NCBI GenBank assembly: GCA_022826725.1
Contig: JAJDUF010000013.1
Coordinates: 62,001 to 126,000 of the forward strand
Source: Chloroflexota bacterium
Lineage (GTDB): Bacteria; Chloroflexota; UBA11872; UBA12225; JAJDUF01
Direction: 5' to 3'
Length of the DNA stretch: 64,000 nt
In this document: one piece after another, positions 1-9,073 of the stretch
How positions within the stretch are numbered: the first letter of the stretch is position 1
Layout: each line of letters starts with the position of its first letter
Notes under the pieces: generated by a model
Seen by the model: only the letters and a program-made list of their open reading frames with translations
What the model was told of the DNA's origin: nothing
Databases searched by the model: none
Made by a program: the position numbers and the translations under genes

Positions 1-160
1 CCAGGATAACGAGGTCGGGGCGCAGCTCGCGCGCGAGGTTGACCGCGCTCTCGCCCTCGCTGGCCTCACCGACCACGGCGTAGCCGAGCGAGGAGAGCAT
101 TTCCTTGAGGTCCATGCGGATGATCGACTCGTCATCCGCGAGAACGATGCGAATCGGCAT
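1..160 (-). CDS. Response regulator receiver domain, N-terminal fragment (ANTAR/PdtaR-type likely)
   Basis: The gene runs off the left edge; only about 53 N-terminal residues are visible. They begin MPIRIVLADDESIIRMDLKE, with the paired acidic residues (ADDE) that bind magnesium in CheY-like receivers, and reach the start of the strand that carries the phosphoacceptor aspartate (PDLVILD). The DDESIIRMDLKEML wording is typical of AmiR/NasR-type regulators whose C-terminal ANTAR domain binds RNA, but that domain lies outside the window, so the output type is inferred. It is divergent from the exporter gene that follows. Confidence 0.8.
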   Translation of the reverse strand, partial: MPIRIVLADDESIIRMDLKEMLSSLGYAVVGEASEGESAVNLARELRPDLVIL

Positions 161-380
161 TGATTCCTCACCGGCCTGGAGCGACTGGAGCGACCGGGAC
201 GGCCGGATTGCCAGACGACCTTGGTAGTCTCAGCATCGAGAGGCGGCAGAACCAACCGGTTTGCCCCCCACATACGCGGGCCTTACAACACCGCCTTCTC
301 ATCTTATCTCGCTACTACCTGGGCCGTCAAGAAAGCAGCGTAGGAAAGTACCAGCGCTCGCTATACTGCGAGGACAACGC

Positions 381-1889
381 ATGGACAGCAAGTCGTCATC
401 TCCGTCTCGCGCCGCCGTCAGCCGCACAATCCACGACAGCCCCGGAACACCCTCGACGGCGGAAGCGCCAACCGATAGCCCGCCGACCGGCGCGCGGAAG
501 TGGGCCGCCCTGCTGATCGTCGGCGTCGCGATCTACATGGTCACGCTCGACTCCGGCGCCGTGAACGTCGCGCTCCCGACGATAGCCGCCGATTTTACCG
601 CGCCGCTGGCCACGGTGCAGTGGGTAGTGCTGGGCTACCTCGTGTGCATTACCGCGCTGCTCCTACCAGCCGGCCGCCTCGCCGACCTCGTGGGACGCCG
701 CCGGGTCTTCCTGATCGGCCTCGCGCTCTTTGCGACCGGCTCGGCACTTTGCGGTCTCGCCCCCAACCTCTGGCTACTTGTGGCGGCGCGCGTGGTGCAG
801 GGGATCGCCGCGGCGCTGCTACAGGCTAACATTGACCCGCTGGTGGTCACGGCCTTTCCGACGAACGAGCGCGGGCGTGCTCTCGGCATGATCGGTACCG
901 TCGTATCAATCGGGCTGTTGAGCGGCCCGGCGCTGGGCGGGGCGATCACCCAGGTGCTCGGCTGGCGGTGGACCTTTGGCATGACCGTGCCGCTCGGCCT
1001 CGCAACGGCACTACTAGGCCGCCGGCTGCTCCCCCGGACACCGACGCAGCCCGGTCAGCGACCCGATCCGATTGGCGCGGTGCTCCTGATCGTCACCGTG
1101 GTCTGCCTCGTGCTGGGCCTCAATCGCGGGCCGCTCGTCGGCTGGGCTGCCGCGTCCACCGGTGGGTTGCTGGTGGTGGCCGTAGTCGCCGGCGGCGCGT
1201 TTCTGCTGGTCCAGCACCGCGTTACACATCCGACGGTCCAGCTTGCCCTCTTCCGCAGCCGGGGCGTGACCGCTGCCGTGGGGTCCTCCTGGTTGAGCTT
1301 TCTCTCGCAAGCAAACCTGCGGCTGCTCCTGCCCTTCCTGCTTCAGCGGCTGCTCGGCCAGCCCGCCGGCCAGGCTGGCCTCATCCAAGCGGCCCAACCG
1401 GCCACGGTCATGTTCCTGTCGCCGCTGATGGGCTGGCTGTCGGATCGCCTCGGCTCACGCTGGCTCGCCTCTAGCGGCATGGCGCTCCAGATCGTCGGGA
1501 TGCTTGCCTTCGCAACGGTATCCGCCGAAACCGCAGCGTGGCAGATCGCCGCCTATCTCGTGCTGCTCGGCTTTGGCACCGGTCTGTTCAATGCCCCCAA
1601 CAGCAACGCTTTGTACAAGGCGGCCCCCCGCGAGCATTACGGCTTGTTAGGCGGACTGCGGGCGCTGACACGGAACCTGGGTTGGGTGCTCGGACAGGGC
1701 GTGGCCGGGGCACTTTGGACGGCGACGGTTGTCGGGGTAGGCGGCGGCGTTGCCGCGGCCGCGGCCTCAACCGCCGCGATGACGGCCGGGTTTCGCGCCA
1801 CCTTCTTCCTCGCGGCAGGAATCGCCCTCGTCGGACTCTTCCTATCGGCAGTGGTTCGGCCGCCCGACCCGGCCCAACCGCCGGCCTAA
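381..1889 (+). CDS. MFS drug exporter, DHA2 (EmrB/QacA) family
   Basis: Predicted proton-driven drug or solute exporter of the inner membrane, 502 aa, with hydrophobic segments enough for about 14 helices as in DHA2 transporters. The sequence VTLDSGAVNVALPTIAADF near residue 55 is the classic first helix (acidic residue inside the helix). GRLADLVGRRRVF after helix 2 is MFS motif A, and SGPALGGAI resembles antiporter motif C. I start at 381 (MDSKSSSP), which has GAGGA seven bases upstream; the reading frame is open further upstream to 261 but that stretch does not look coding. Substrate cannot be told from sequence. Confidence 0.88.
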   Translation: MDSKSSSPSRAAVSRTIHDSPGTPSTAEAPTDSPPTGARKWAALLIVGVAIYMVTLDSGAVNVALPTIAADFTAPLATVQWVVLGYLVCITALLLPAGRLADLVGRRRVFLIGLALFATGSALCGLAPNLWLLVAARVVQGIAAALLQANIDPLVVTAFPTNERGRALGMIGTVVSIGLLSGPALGGAITQVLGWRWTFGMTVPLGLATALLGRRLLPRTPTQPGQRPDPIGAVLLIVTVVCLVLGLNRGPLVGWAAASTGGLLVVAVVAGGAFLLVQHRVTHPTVQLALFRSRGVTAAVGSSWLSFLSQANLRLLLPFLLQRLLGQPAGQAGLIQAAQPATVMFLSPLMGWLSDRLGSRWLASSGMALQIVGMLAFATVSAETAAWQIAAYLVLLGFGTGLFNAPNSNALYKAAPREHYGLLGGLRALTRNLGWVLGQGVAGALWTATVVGVGGGVAAAAASTAAMTAGFRATFFLAAGIALVGLFLSAVVRPPDPAQPPA

Positions 1890-1908
1890 ACTACGGCAGA
1901 ATGGAGGC

Positions 1909-2799
1909 ATGGTCACTGAGGCCGGAGCCGAGGGTGCGGCCGCCGGATACGTCCTCTCGGCGCTGCAAGCGCGGCCGCTCCTGGCGGCGCGGCGCAGCCA
2001 ACGGGTTGTTGCCACGACCTCCCTCGACCTCGGCCTCACGACGCGAGACCTGGCGCTCACCGCGACCGGCATCACGTTGCCGGACGGCGCCACGCTCACG
2101 TGGGAGAGCATCGAGCGGATCCACGATGCGCCCAAGGACGCGCTCGCCGCGCCCTGTTTTCGCCTTGAGCAGGGGACACCGCACCGGCTACACACGTTCT
2201 CCGAGACCACGCAGCGGCCGCTGAGCCTGGTAGCGACGCGCAGCGCCCCGACGTTGCTGCTCGCCGGTTTCACCATGCACCGCATCAAGGGCACGGATCC
2301 GCAGCGGGACACGCAGGCCAAGGTCCGTAGCATCGCGCCGCTTGTCGGCCGCGTCCTCGACACAACCACCGGCCTCGGCTACACGGCCATCGCCGCGGCC
2401 CGCACGGCGGAGGCAGTCCTGACAATCGAGCGCGACCCGGCCGTGCTGCGGCTGGCCCGCCATAATCCCTGGTCACGCCGGCTCTTCACCTGCTCGAACA
2501 TTACGCAGCGGCTTGGCGATGCCGGTATCCTGATCGAAGAATGCGCGGACCGGTCCTTCACGCGGATCATCCACGACCCCCCGGCATTGAGCCTGGCCGG
2601 CGAGCTGTACGCCGCGACCTTCTATCGGCACCTCTATCGCGTGTTGCGGCCGGGCGGGCGGCTGTTCCACTACGTCGGCAATCCCCGGAGCAGCCTGGGG
2701 CAGCGCGTGACCAAGGGCGTGCGCGGACGACTTGCGGCCGCCGGTTTTCAGCGCGTGCGGCCGCGACCCGACGCCTTCGGTATCGTCGCCTACAAGTAA
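1909..2799 (+). CDS. Class I SAM-dependent methyltransferase, COG2521-like
   Basis: A 296-aa protein with an N-terminal domain of about 125 residues and a C-terminal Rossmann methyltransferase. Visible motifs: VLDTTTGLGYTAI (SAM-binding motif I), IERDP (motif II acidic residue that binds the ribose), IIHDPPALS (motif IV, DPP catalytic-type loop) and YRVLRPGGRLFHYVG (motif VI region). The DTTTGLGYTA wording resembles the archaeal predicted methyltransferases of COG2521, which makes this an unusual bacterial member. DPP motifs are often found in nucleic-acid N-methylases, but substrate is unknown. GGAGG sits only one base before the ATG, so initiation may be inefficient. Only 19 bases separate it from the exporter stop. 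Confidence 0.75.
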   Translation: MVTEAGAEGAAAGYVLSALQARPLLAARRSQRVVATTSLDLGLTTRDLALTATGITLPDGATLTWESIERIHDAPKDALAAPCFRLEQGTPHRLHTFSETTQRPLSLVATRSAPTLLLAGFTMHRIKGTDPQRDTQAKVRSIAPLVGRVLDTTTGLGYTAIAAARTAEAVLTIERDPAVLRLARHNPWSRRLFTCSNITQRLGDAGILIEECADRSFTRIIHDPPALSLAGELYAATFYRHLYRVLRPGGRLFHYVGNPRSSLGQRVTKGVRGRLAAAGFQRVRPRPDAFGIVAYK

Positions 2800-2873
2800 C
2801 GCCGCGCCGTTGCCCCGGCCGGCCAGCGGGCGCTATCCTCACGCGAGGCACACGGGACAAGGAGCGCGCCATC

Positions 2874-4301
2874 TTGGACGAGCACCGGTGGAAGCACCTG
2901 CACGACTGCGCCGAAACCCTGATGTTGTGGCACTCGGTACTGAAAACGCCGGTGGGTGCGGCCTTTCTGCGGCTCATCACCGCCCTCGCCAGCGGGCAGC
3001 AGCGCCCGGCGCTCCGCAGCTACGCCGCCTTGACCGGGGCGCTCGCGCAGGAGATCACGCAGCCTTCGGGCCAGAGTATTTCGTCGCCAAGCGGTGATGC
3101 CTGGCAATCCTACGTCCTTGAGCGCGTGCTCGCGGACGAGAATCCCTTCACGCAGGCGCTGGCCCGGAACGGAGCGGCGGCGCTCCCCGCCGGGCTGGCG
3201 CGCTTGGCAGCAGCCGACCTGCGCGGGCTGGAAGCCCTCTACCGCACCGACGCGGAAACGGTCCGCGCGGCCATCGCGCGTCTCGACGGCGATACCGGCG
3301 CGGCCGGAGCCGCCGGCCTCCCGACGTGGCGTGAGCTGGGTGCGGCCACGGAGCCGCCGCCCATCGCCACGCTACTCGACCGCACGACCGGCTGGGACGA
3401 CCCGGAGGTGTTCCGCGCCATCGCGGCGCATATCGCTCGTGCCGGCAGCGGCCTTCTCGGTCGGTACCGCGCCTTCCGCTGGGTTCACGGCGAGCACGAC
3501 ACGCACTCGCCGCTCTGCCTGCCGCTGGACTTTGGCGCGCTGTGGGCCATTCCCCATCCCGACCCGATCCGCTTCGACGACCTCGTTGGCTATGCGCCGC
3601 AGCGCCGTCTCCTGCTGCAAAACACCGAGCACTTCCTCGCCGGAGCACCCGCCAATAACGTGCTGCTCTACGGCGACCGGGGGACCGGCAAGTCGGCCAG
3701 TATCAAGGCACTGCTCAACGCCTACGGTGACCGCGGGCTACGCCTCATAGAAATCGCCAAGACCGATCTCGCTGATCTTCCGCACTTGCTGGCGGCGCTG
3801 CGGTCGCGCCGGGAGCGCTTCATCATCTTCGTGGACGACCTGTCCTTCGAGCATCACGAAACGCACTACAAAGACCTCAAGGTGCTGCTGGAAGGCAGCC
3901 TGGAGTCCCGGCCGCCGAACGTGGCGCTCTATGCCACCTCAAACCGGCGTCACCTGGTCCAGGAACGGTTCTCGGATCGTGGCTCGCCGCGGGCAATGGT
4001 GGGCGCCGGCGGGCCGGGCCTATTCGGGGACGGCGCCGACGAGATACATGCCCAGGACACGCTCCAAGAAAAGCTCTCGATGAGTGACCGGTTCGGCCTC
4101 GCGCTGACTTATGTCACCCCACTCCAAGCCGAGTATCTGGAGATCGTCGAGACGCTGGCGGCGCGCGCCGGGCTGACCATCCCCCAAGAGACGCTGCGCC
4201 AGCGCGCCTTAGCGTGGGCGACACAGCACAACGGGCGCTCAGGACGCGCGGCCCGCCAGCTCATTGACTTCCTCAGCGGTGAAGCATTGGTCAGCCGTTA
4301 G
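2874..4301 (+). CDS. DUF815 family AAA ATPase
   Basis: A 475-aa cytosolic ATPase. The C-terminal half has LLYGDRGTGKSASIKALL (Walker A), FIIFVDDLSFE (Walker B) and LYATSNRRHLV (sensor 1), with the RFDDLVGYAPQRRLL stretch just before, which is the hallmark order of DUF815 proteins. The N-terminal ~200 residues are helical and typical of the family, whose role is unknown. The TTG start at 2874 is chosen because GGAG lies nine bases upstream; upstream in-frame codons overlap the methyltransferase and do not look coding. Sensor 2-like SGRAARQLIDFL is near the C-terminus. Confidence 0.85.
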   Translation: MDEHRWKHLHDCAETLMLWHSVLKTPVGAAFLRLITALASGQQRPALRSYAALTGALAQEITQPSGQSISSPSGDAWQSYVLERVLADENPFTQALARNGAAALPAGLARLAAADLRGLEALYRTDAETVRAAIARLDGDTGAAGAAGLPTWRELGAATEPPPIATLLDRTTGWDDPEVFRAIAAHIARAGSGLLGRYRAFRWVHGEHDTHSPLCLPLDFGALWAIPHPDPIRFDDLVGYAPQRRLLLQNTEHFLAGAPANNVLLYGDRGTGKSASIKALLNAYGDRGLRLIEIAKTDLADLPHLLAALRSRRERFIIFVDDLSFEHHETHYKDLKVLLEGSLESRPPNVALYATSNRRHLVQERFSDRGSPRAMVGAGGPGLFGDGADEIHAQDTLQEKLSMSDRFGLALTYVTPLQAEYLEIVETLAARAGLTIPQETLRQRALAWATQHNGRSGRAARQLIDFLSGEALVSR

Positions 4302-4424
4302 CTATCAGCGTCCAGCCGTCAGCCGTCATTGAGACAGAAGCCGCAGTCGAGGGACTGGGCCCCGGCTTCCGCCGCAGCCACGACGGCTGCGGTGATGAAT
4401 GCGCGTGACCGAAAGGAGGTCGCG

Positions 4425-4685
4425 ATGCGGTTCTTGTGGCTGGCTCCAGCGCTTCCGGTGCATCTCCTGGTGTTCCCGCTTGCGTTTGTGATGTTCTTCC
4501 TAGGTCTAGGCGTCGGCCTGGCCATTTTCCCACCCCTAGGTATGTTGATCTGGGCGGTAGCGTTGGCCATAGCAGGACTGAACATGCTGTGGTTGTTCCG
4601 GCTATGGCGGCAGTGTCGGCGAGGCAACATGCCCACCGGCAATTTGCAGGCCCTCCGGTGGTGGATCCTCTGGTCGTGGCGGTAA
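4425..4685 (+). CDS. Small hydrophobic membrane protein, unknown function
   Basis: An 86-aa protein I do not recognise. It begins MRFLWLAPALPVHLLVFPLA and contains two or three closely spaced hydrophobic segments over the first 55 residues, then a basic, tryptophan-rich tail ending in WWILWSWR. The start is decided by an excellent ribosome binding site, AAAGGAGGT five bases before the ATG. Likely an inner-membrane peptide or small membrane protein; no catalytic motif is visible. Confidence 0.55.
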   Translation: MRFLWLAPALPVHLLVFPLAFVMFFLGLGVGLAIFPPLGMLIWAVALAIAGLNMLWLFRLWRQCRRGNMPTGNLQALRWWILWSWR

Positions 4686-4756
4686 AGGCGCAGCCACAGG
4701 CCGGCGCAGTCGGCCAGCGACGGCCACCGCAGATCGCTGGCAGCACGACGACAAAC

Positions 4757-4765
4757 TGGTATCAT
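4757..4765 (+). promoter_or_regulatory. Extended -10 promoter candidate
   Basis: TGGTATCAT fits the extended -10 pattern TGnTAnnnT and lies 47 bases before the ATG at 4813. No good -35 hexamer is seen. It belongs to a set of similar motifs upstream of other genes in this window. Confidence 0.35.
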
Positions 4766-4812
4766 GGCGTGGCGAATCCATCCGGTAAGAACCAGGAGAA
4801 AGACGCCGCCTT

Positions 4813-5109
4813 ATGGCACAGAACATGGAGCGCTGGCTCTTGGACCGCGACAACTTCCCTTGGGCGCAGGAACACGTGCCGCTGGAGCAGTGGTACCAGA
4901 TGGGGAAGTATTTTCCAGGGGCCGCGCTGCGCCGGGACATGAAGTACGTTGACGCGGCCACGGGTGCCGTCGTAGACCAAGCGGAGCAGGCCGAGGTTCC
5001 GCCGGGGCGGGTCTACCTCTATGGCTTCGACGTGGTGGGATTTCTGGGGATCAAACTGGAAGGTCTCGATACGGGGACGGCCGGCCCGGTCCCGGTGCCC
5101 GGCGAATAG
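4813..5109 (+). CDS. Hypothetical protein, 98 aa
   Basis: Soluble-looking 98-aa protein beginning MAQNMERWLLDRDNFPWAQE, rich in aromatic residues in the first half, with a possible small beta-structured second half (VPPGRVYLYGFDVVGFLGI). I do not recognise the family. It ends with a proline/glycine tail. An AGGAGA lies rather far upstream (13 bases), so the start is less certain than its neighbours. It precedes another small unknown protein and no pathway context is evident. Confidence 0.5.
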   Translation: MAQNMERWLLDRDNFPWAQEHVPLEQWYQMGKYFPGAALRRDMKYVDAATGAVVDQAEQAEVPPGRVYLYGFDVVGFLGIKLEGLDTGTAGPVPVPGE

Positions 5110-5220
5110 GTCGGTAGCCCGGCGCCTGAGATTGGATCGCAGTCGTACTCTTTCACGTGAAACACCCGACGCGGGTGACGCCGCGCCTGGAGTCGGTTTA
5201 CCGGATGAGAGACATTGCCC

Positions 5221-5511
5221 ATGACAGATGACAGTGGTAAGCCGTCCACGCAGACGAACGGCAATCGGTACGCCGAGATTGTCGGTGGCGAAACGCCCAG
5301 CCCGTTCGCAGTCGTGAGCCTGCTGGTGGCGCTCGTCGCTGCCCTGATCGCCCTGCCGGCCTGGCCGGAGGTCTCGGACTGGTGGTTTGTAGCGGCCTTC
5401 TTTGGCGTTGCGACCGTCATCCTCGCGGCCTTTACCTACCTGGGACTGCCGGATCAGAACGACATGCCCGATCCCCCTAGCGCGGAGGACAGCGCCGGCT
5501 CCTCCCACTGA
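5221..5511 (+). CDS. Small two-helix membrane protein, unknown function
   Basis: A 96-aa protein with a polar N-terminus (MTDDSGKPSTQTNGNRYAEI), two predicted membrane helices (SPFAVVSLLVALVAALIALP and WFVAAFFGVATVILAAFTYL) and an acidic, proline/serine-rich tail. This arrangement resembles small cytochrome-oxidase or respiratory-complex accessory subunits, but there is no neighbouring oxidase and I cannot assign it. The ATG at 5221 is preferred over a TTG two codons earlier. Confidence 0.5.
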   Translation: MTDDSGKPSTQTNGNRYAEIVGGETPSPFAVVSLLVALVAALIALPAWPEVSDWWFVAAFFGVATVILAAFTYLGLPDQNDMPDPPSAEDSAGSSH

Positions 5512-5640
5512 GCACCGGTAGCACCATCACGGCGGCCTCGGTGTGCTCCTGAGCCACCTTCCGGTCCCAGCAGGTACGAGAAACCTCGCCGCCGCCTCTC
5601 CCGTTCTCCTATTAGAGAACAACACGTGAGGAAGTATACG

Positions 5641-7413
5641 GTGGAACTTGATCCTATTCTGCGCTCTGCGCTCGCCATTCATACCAACCCAGGTGCCTAT
5701 GCGCTGCTGATCGGCTCAGGTGTTTCCCGCGCCGCCGGGATTCCGACAGGCTGGGAGATCGTTCTCGACTTGATCGCGAGAATCGCCGAACCTGAGGGGG
5801 AGACAACTGGACATGACCCTGCAGCCTGGTATCGGGAGAGGTACGGCAAGGAGCCGGGCTACTCAGATCTACTTGATGAGTTGACCTCCACACCAGAGGA
5901 ACGCATGACGCTGCTTCGCTCCTATCTCGAGCCTATGGAGGAAGAACGCGAAGAGGGTCAGAAGACACCGACCGCGGCGCACAGAGTTATTGCCAAACTG
6001 GTCAAGCTCGGCTATATCCGCATGATCCTCACCACGAACTTTGATCGCCTGATCGAACAAGCGCTTGAAGCTGAGGGCATCAGGCCAGACGTGTTGAGTA
6101 CGCCTGAAGGTGTTCAAGGCGCGATGCCTTACACACACTCCTCGTGCGTTGTCGTTAAACTCCACGGAGACTATCGCGATCCACGCATTAGGAACACCGA
6201 CACCGAGTTAGCCGAGTATCCAGCGGGATTAAACCGCTACTTGGATCGGGTACTGGATGATTTTGGCCTAATCGTCTGCGGGTGGTCTGGAGATTGGGAC
6301 ACGGCATTACGGGAGGCGATCTTGCGCGCTCCCAACCGTCGCTTTGCGTGCTTCTGGCTTTCCCGGGGCCAGCTCACAGAAGAAGCGGAACGGCTGATCC
6401 AGCACCGCCGGGCCATCACTGTGCCGATCACTTCCGCAGATGAAGCATTCCATAGCCTATCCGAGAAGCTCCAGTCACTCAAGGACATGGATCAGTCGGA
6501 CCCGCGCTCGATTCCGATTACGGTCGCCACGGTGAAGCGATATCTGTCGGAGAATCGCTTTCGCATACGGCTACGTGATCTCGTTCAGAAGGAAGTAGAA
6601 CACGTTTGGCAGGAGCTAAATACAGCACGTTTTTCAACTCACGACCCACCACCGTCAGTTGAGACCTATCCGAAACGTGTCCGCCAACACGAAGAGCTAG
6701 CCGCGAATTTGGTCGCTCTGCTGACCACGTTGAGCTTCTATGACGATCAAAACAACTCATCATTGTTCACCACCGCTATCCAACGCCTCATTAACGCACC
6801 AAATCCTAGCAGCCCCTGGCTAGACGTCTGGCTCAAACTGCAGAGCTACCCAGCATCCCTAGTGGTCTACGCCTCCGGTATTACTGCCCTGGCAACTAGC
6901 AACTTCCGACATCTAGCTTCCATGCTGCTCTACCCGATCCACTACGACATTAACCGTGAGAAGAGCATCGCGATCCAGCATCTACACGTCCATATTGTAA
7001 TGGACTTCGGACTCGCCCAATCACTACACCCTAATAATGACAATGGGCGGCGCTACACTCCAGCGAGTGACCACGTATTTGATGTAATGCGGCCGTTTAT
7101 CAGTGAGTATGTTCCGGACAAAAGAGAGTATGAAGAACTGTTCGATGTTCTTGAATACCTGATGGCATTGGTTTACTGGGAAGACCACGGAAGCTGGGCA
7201 CCACTCGGATCTCTCCTCTGGCGACAGTGGGGAGATTTCGGGATGCGGGATTCAGCCATGCTTGACGAATTCGTACAGAGGGTACAGGATCAGGCTAGCA
7301 CTGGTGACGGCCTTCTAGCCGCTGGGTTCTTCAATGGCTCCCTCGACAGGTTCAACGAGGTTGTGGAATCCGTCAATACCTGGGGCAGACAGGCGAAGCG
7401 AACCTGGATTTGA
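5641..7413 (+). CDS. SIR2-domain protein, probable NAD-degrading antiphage effector
   Basis: A 590-aa protein. Residues 20-250 form a SIR2-like NAD-binding domain: LLIGSGVSRAAGIPTG (NAD loop), ILTTNFDRLIEQAL (TTN-D motif), VVKLHGDYRDP (catalytic His) and IVCGWSGDWDTAL (GxSxxD). Proteins of this layout, a SIR2_2-like domain followed by an uncharacterised sensor domain, often deplete NAD during phage infection; that role is inferred here. The C-terminal ~320 residues match nothing I know and lack obvious motifs. The GTG at 5641 has AGGA eight bases upstream; a GTG at 5626 is possible. Base composition is visibly AT-richer than the neighbours, with more rare codons, suggesting horizontal transfer. 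Ends four bases from the converging hydrolase gene. Confidence 0.85.
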   Translation: MELDPILRSALAIHTNPGAYALLIGSGVSRAAGIPTGWEIVLDLIARIAEPEGETTGHDPAAWYRERYGKEPGYSDLLDELTSTPEERMTLLRSYLEPMEEEREEGQKTPTAAHRVIAKLVKLGYIRMILTTNFDRLIEQALEAEGIRPDVLSTPEGVQGAMPYTHSSCVVVKLHGDYRDPRIRNTDTELAEYPAGLNRYLDRVLDDFGLIVCGWSGDWDTALREAILRAPNRRFACFWLSRGQLTEEAERLIQHRRAITVPITSADEAFHSLSEKLQSLKDMDQSDPRSIPITVATVKRYLSENRFRIRLRDLVQKEVEHVWQELNTARFSTHDPPPSVETYPKRVRQHEELAANLVALLTTLSFYDDQNNSSLFTTAIQRLINAPNPSSPWLDVWLKLQSYPASLVVYASGITALATSNFRHLASMLLYPIHYDINREKSIAIQHLHVHIVMDFGLAQSLHPNNDNGRRYTPASDHVFDVMRPFISEYVPDKREYEELFDVLEYLMALVYWEDHGSWAPLGSLLWRQWGDFGMRDSAMLDEFVQRVQDQASTGDGLLAAGFFNGSLDRFNEVVESVNTWGRQAKRTWI

Positions 7414-7417
7414 TAAC

Positions 7418-9001
7418 TCAACTATCCCCGGCGCGGGCGGCGAAGTAGTCGCGGCCGCCTTGGAAGAGGGCGATCATGCGGTCACGGTGGGTGCTCTCGC
7501 GGTAGTGTCCCTGCGTTCGCACCCACTCGATGGCTGCATCGAGGTGTTGCACAAAGCCGGCCGCCGCCCGGCGCGTCTGCGGGGAGGCGGTATTGCCGGC
7601 ACGGCCGCGGAAGTAGACCGGGCTGGTGTGCGCCCAGGCAGAGTGGCCGAAGGAGTCGCGGCCATCGCCGAAGCAGCGCGCCGCCAGCCACACTCTGTCA
7701 CGCACGTCCACCTGCCGGCGCAGGGTGCCCTCGGTGCGGCCGGATTCCCAGGCTTCGCGCGCTACCACCTCACCGTCCGCGACGATCTCGACGCGATGAA
7801 CCGGTTGTGCGGACTGCCAGCGTACCACGACGTCCACTGCGCTCTGCCGGGGTTGCAGCACGGTGCCAGGGCCGGCGTCCTCGACCGCGCAGAACATGGC
7901 CGGACCGTTGGTGATGAAGGTGCGCCCGGCCTTGAGAGCCTCCAACCAGGCACCGTAGTTGAACGTCGCCGGCACGAGCCGTCCGGCGCTCGGTCCGTGG
8001 TCGTGGCCGCCCTCGCTGCCATCGTGTCCGGCGTGCGACGGACTGGCATTGAGCGCGAGATCGGCGGCGCTGCCGTCGCCCGTAAAGGCATACACCCGGT
8101 TGCTGGAGCAGATGAACCAGTCGGAGCCGGTGCTGGCCGGTAGCTGCAAGCCACAGGTCAGCAGGTCGTACCAGACGTCCCACTCCGGGTCCATCCAGAA
8201 CGGATCGAAAAGATTGAAGGCATCAAGCTTGCCCAACGACGCGGCGATGGGCGCCTCCATGCCCTGACCGTTGTGGCACCAGATCGCCACGCCGCCCTGC
8301 CGATGCGCCTCATCAGCGGCGTCAATGAGCGGCGGATAGTCCGGCTCGCCCTCGGCGACTAGCACCGCGCCGCGGCTCAACGGCTCGACCAGCTTGGCCA
8401 GGTTGATGAGCATGAGATGGCCGTAGCCAATCCCGCCGTCCGCCGCGCCGTTCGCCGGTCGGTTATGGCGCGTCTCCTCGCCGATGTCGAGGACCGGGCC
8501 GGCGGCCAGGGTGGCCGCCGCGCCGGAAGGTCGGCCTACGACGTACTTGTTGCTGGCGTAGGGCAGCTCCCGCCGGATGAGGGCGCTGATGACCGCGACC
8601 GAGAGATCGGCGATATGTGGATCGAGTTGGCGCCGCTCGTCGGGCCGGGTCTCGTGGTCGTCGTAGTGGATATGGGTGTTGCCGGCGTGCCAGCCCTCGG
8701 CCGGCAGGTTGATCCAGCGTTCGAGTGGTAGCTCCACCTCCAGCGTGCCGCTGCGCGGTATCTCAACCGTCCGCAGCAGGGGCCGGTACTCGGTGCCCCG
8801 CTCGACCACCACGTCGGCCGGTCCGCAGAGCAGGTCGAGCGCGAAGGAGCCGTCGCTATAGAAGAACGGCGGCCCACCACCGACTTTCAGCAGCGCGTCC
8901 GGTGGCGCCCGGAACTTTCCGGTGCTTTCGAGGACATGAACCCGGGCTCGCAGTGTGGCGCCGGTCCCGGCGTCGTAAATGTGGCCGCGCAACGTCGGCA
9001 T
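7418..9001 (-). CDS. CehA/McbA family metallohydrolase (PHP-like)
   Basis: A 527-aa protein. The first ~95 residues look like a carboxypeptidase-regulatory-type beta domain (RGHIYDAGTGATLRARVHV), followed by a PHP-like metal-dependent hydrolase whose first metal motif is GNTHIHYDDHE (His110, His112). Further conserved points are AIWCHNGQG, STGSDWF and TFITNGPAMFCAVED, the last typical of CehA/McbA proteins. Family members hydrolyse carbamate or phosphoester-like bonds; the substrate here is unknown. No signal peptide is seen. It converges on the SIR2 gene. Confidence 0.8.
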   Translation of the reverse strand: MPTLRGHIYDAGTGATLRARVHVLESTGKFRAPPDALLKVGGGPPFFYSDGSFALDLLCGPADVVVERGTEYRPLLRTVEIPRSGTLEVELPLERWINLPAEGWHAGNTHIHYDDHETRPDERRQLDPHIADLSVAVISALIRRELPYASNKYVVGRPSGAAATLAAGPVLDIGEETRHNRPANGAADGGIGYGHLMLINLAKLVEPLSRGAVLVAEGEPDYPPLIDAADEAHRQGGVAIWCHNGQGMEAPIAASLGKLDAFNLFDPFWMDPEWDVWYDLLTCGLQLPASTGSDWFICSSNRVYAFTGDGSAADLALNASPSHAGHDGSEGGHDHGPSAGRLVPATFNYGAWLEALKAGRTFITNGPAMFCAVEDAGPGTVLQPRQSAVDVVVRWQSAQPVHRVEIVADGEVVAREAWESGRTEGTLRRQVDVRDRVWLAARCFGDGRDSFGHSAWAHTSPVYFRGRAGNTASPQTRRAAAGFVQHLDAAIEWVRTQGHYRESTHRDRMIALFQGGRDYFAARAGDS

Positions 9002-9031
9002 AGCCGCTCTCCTGACCGCTGAGTCCGTACC

Positions 9032-9037
9032 ATCATA
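9032..9037 (-). promoter_or_regulatory. -10 promoter candidate for the CehA-like gene
   Basis: On the minus strand the sequence reads GGCTATGATGG; TATGAT lies 31 bases before the start at 9001, a normal leader length. No convincing -35. Confidence 0.35.
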
Positions 9038-9073
9038 GCCGCCAGCGGATGATGCAGACTCGGCGTGTCGGCG

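Noticed and set aside
2541..2873. Long N-terminal extension of the DUF815 protein
   Set aside because: It overlaps the methyltransferase gene and is Arg/Pro-rich; the TTG at 2874 has a proper ribosome binding site.
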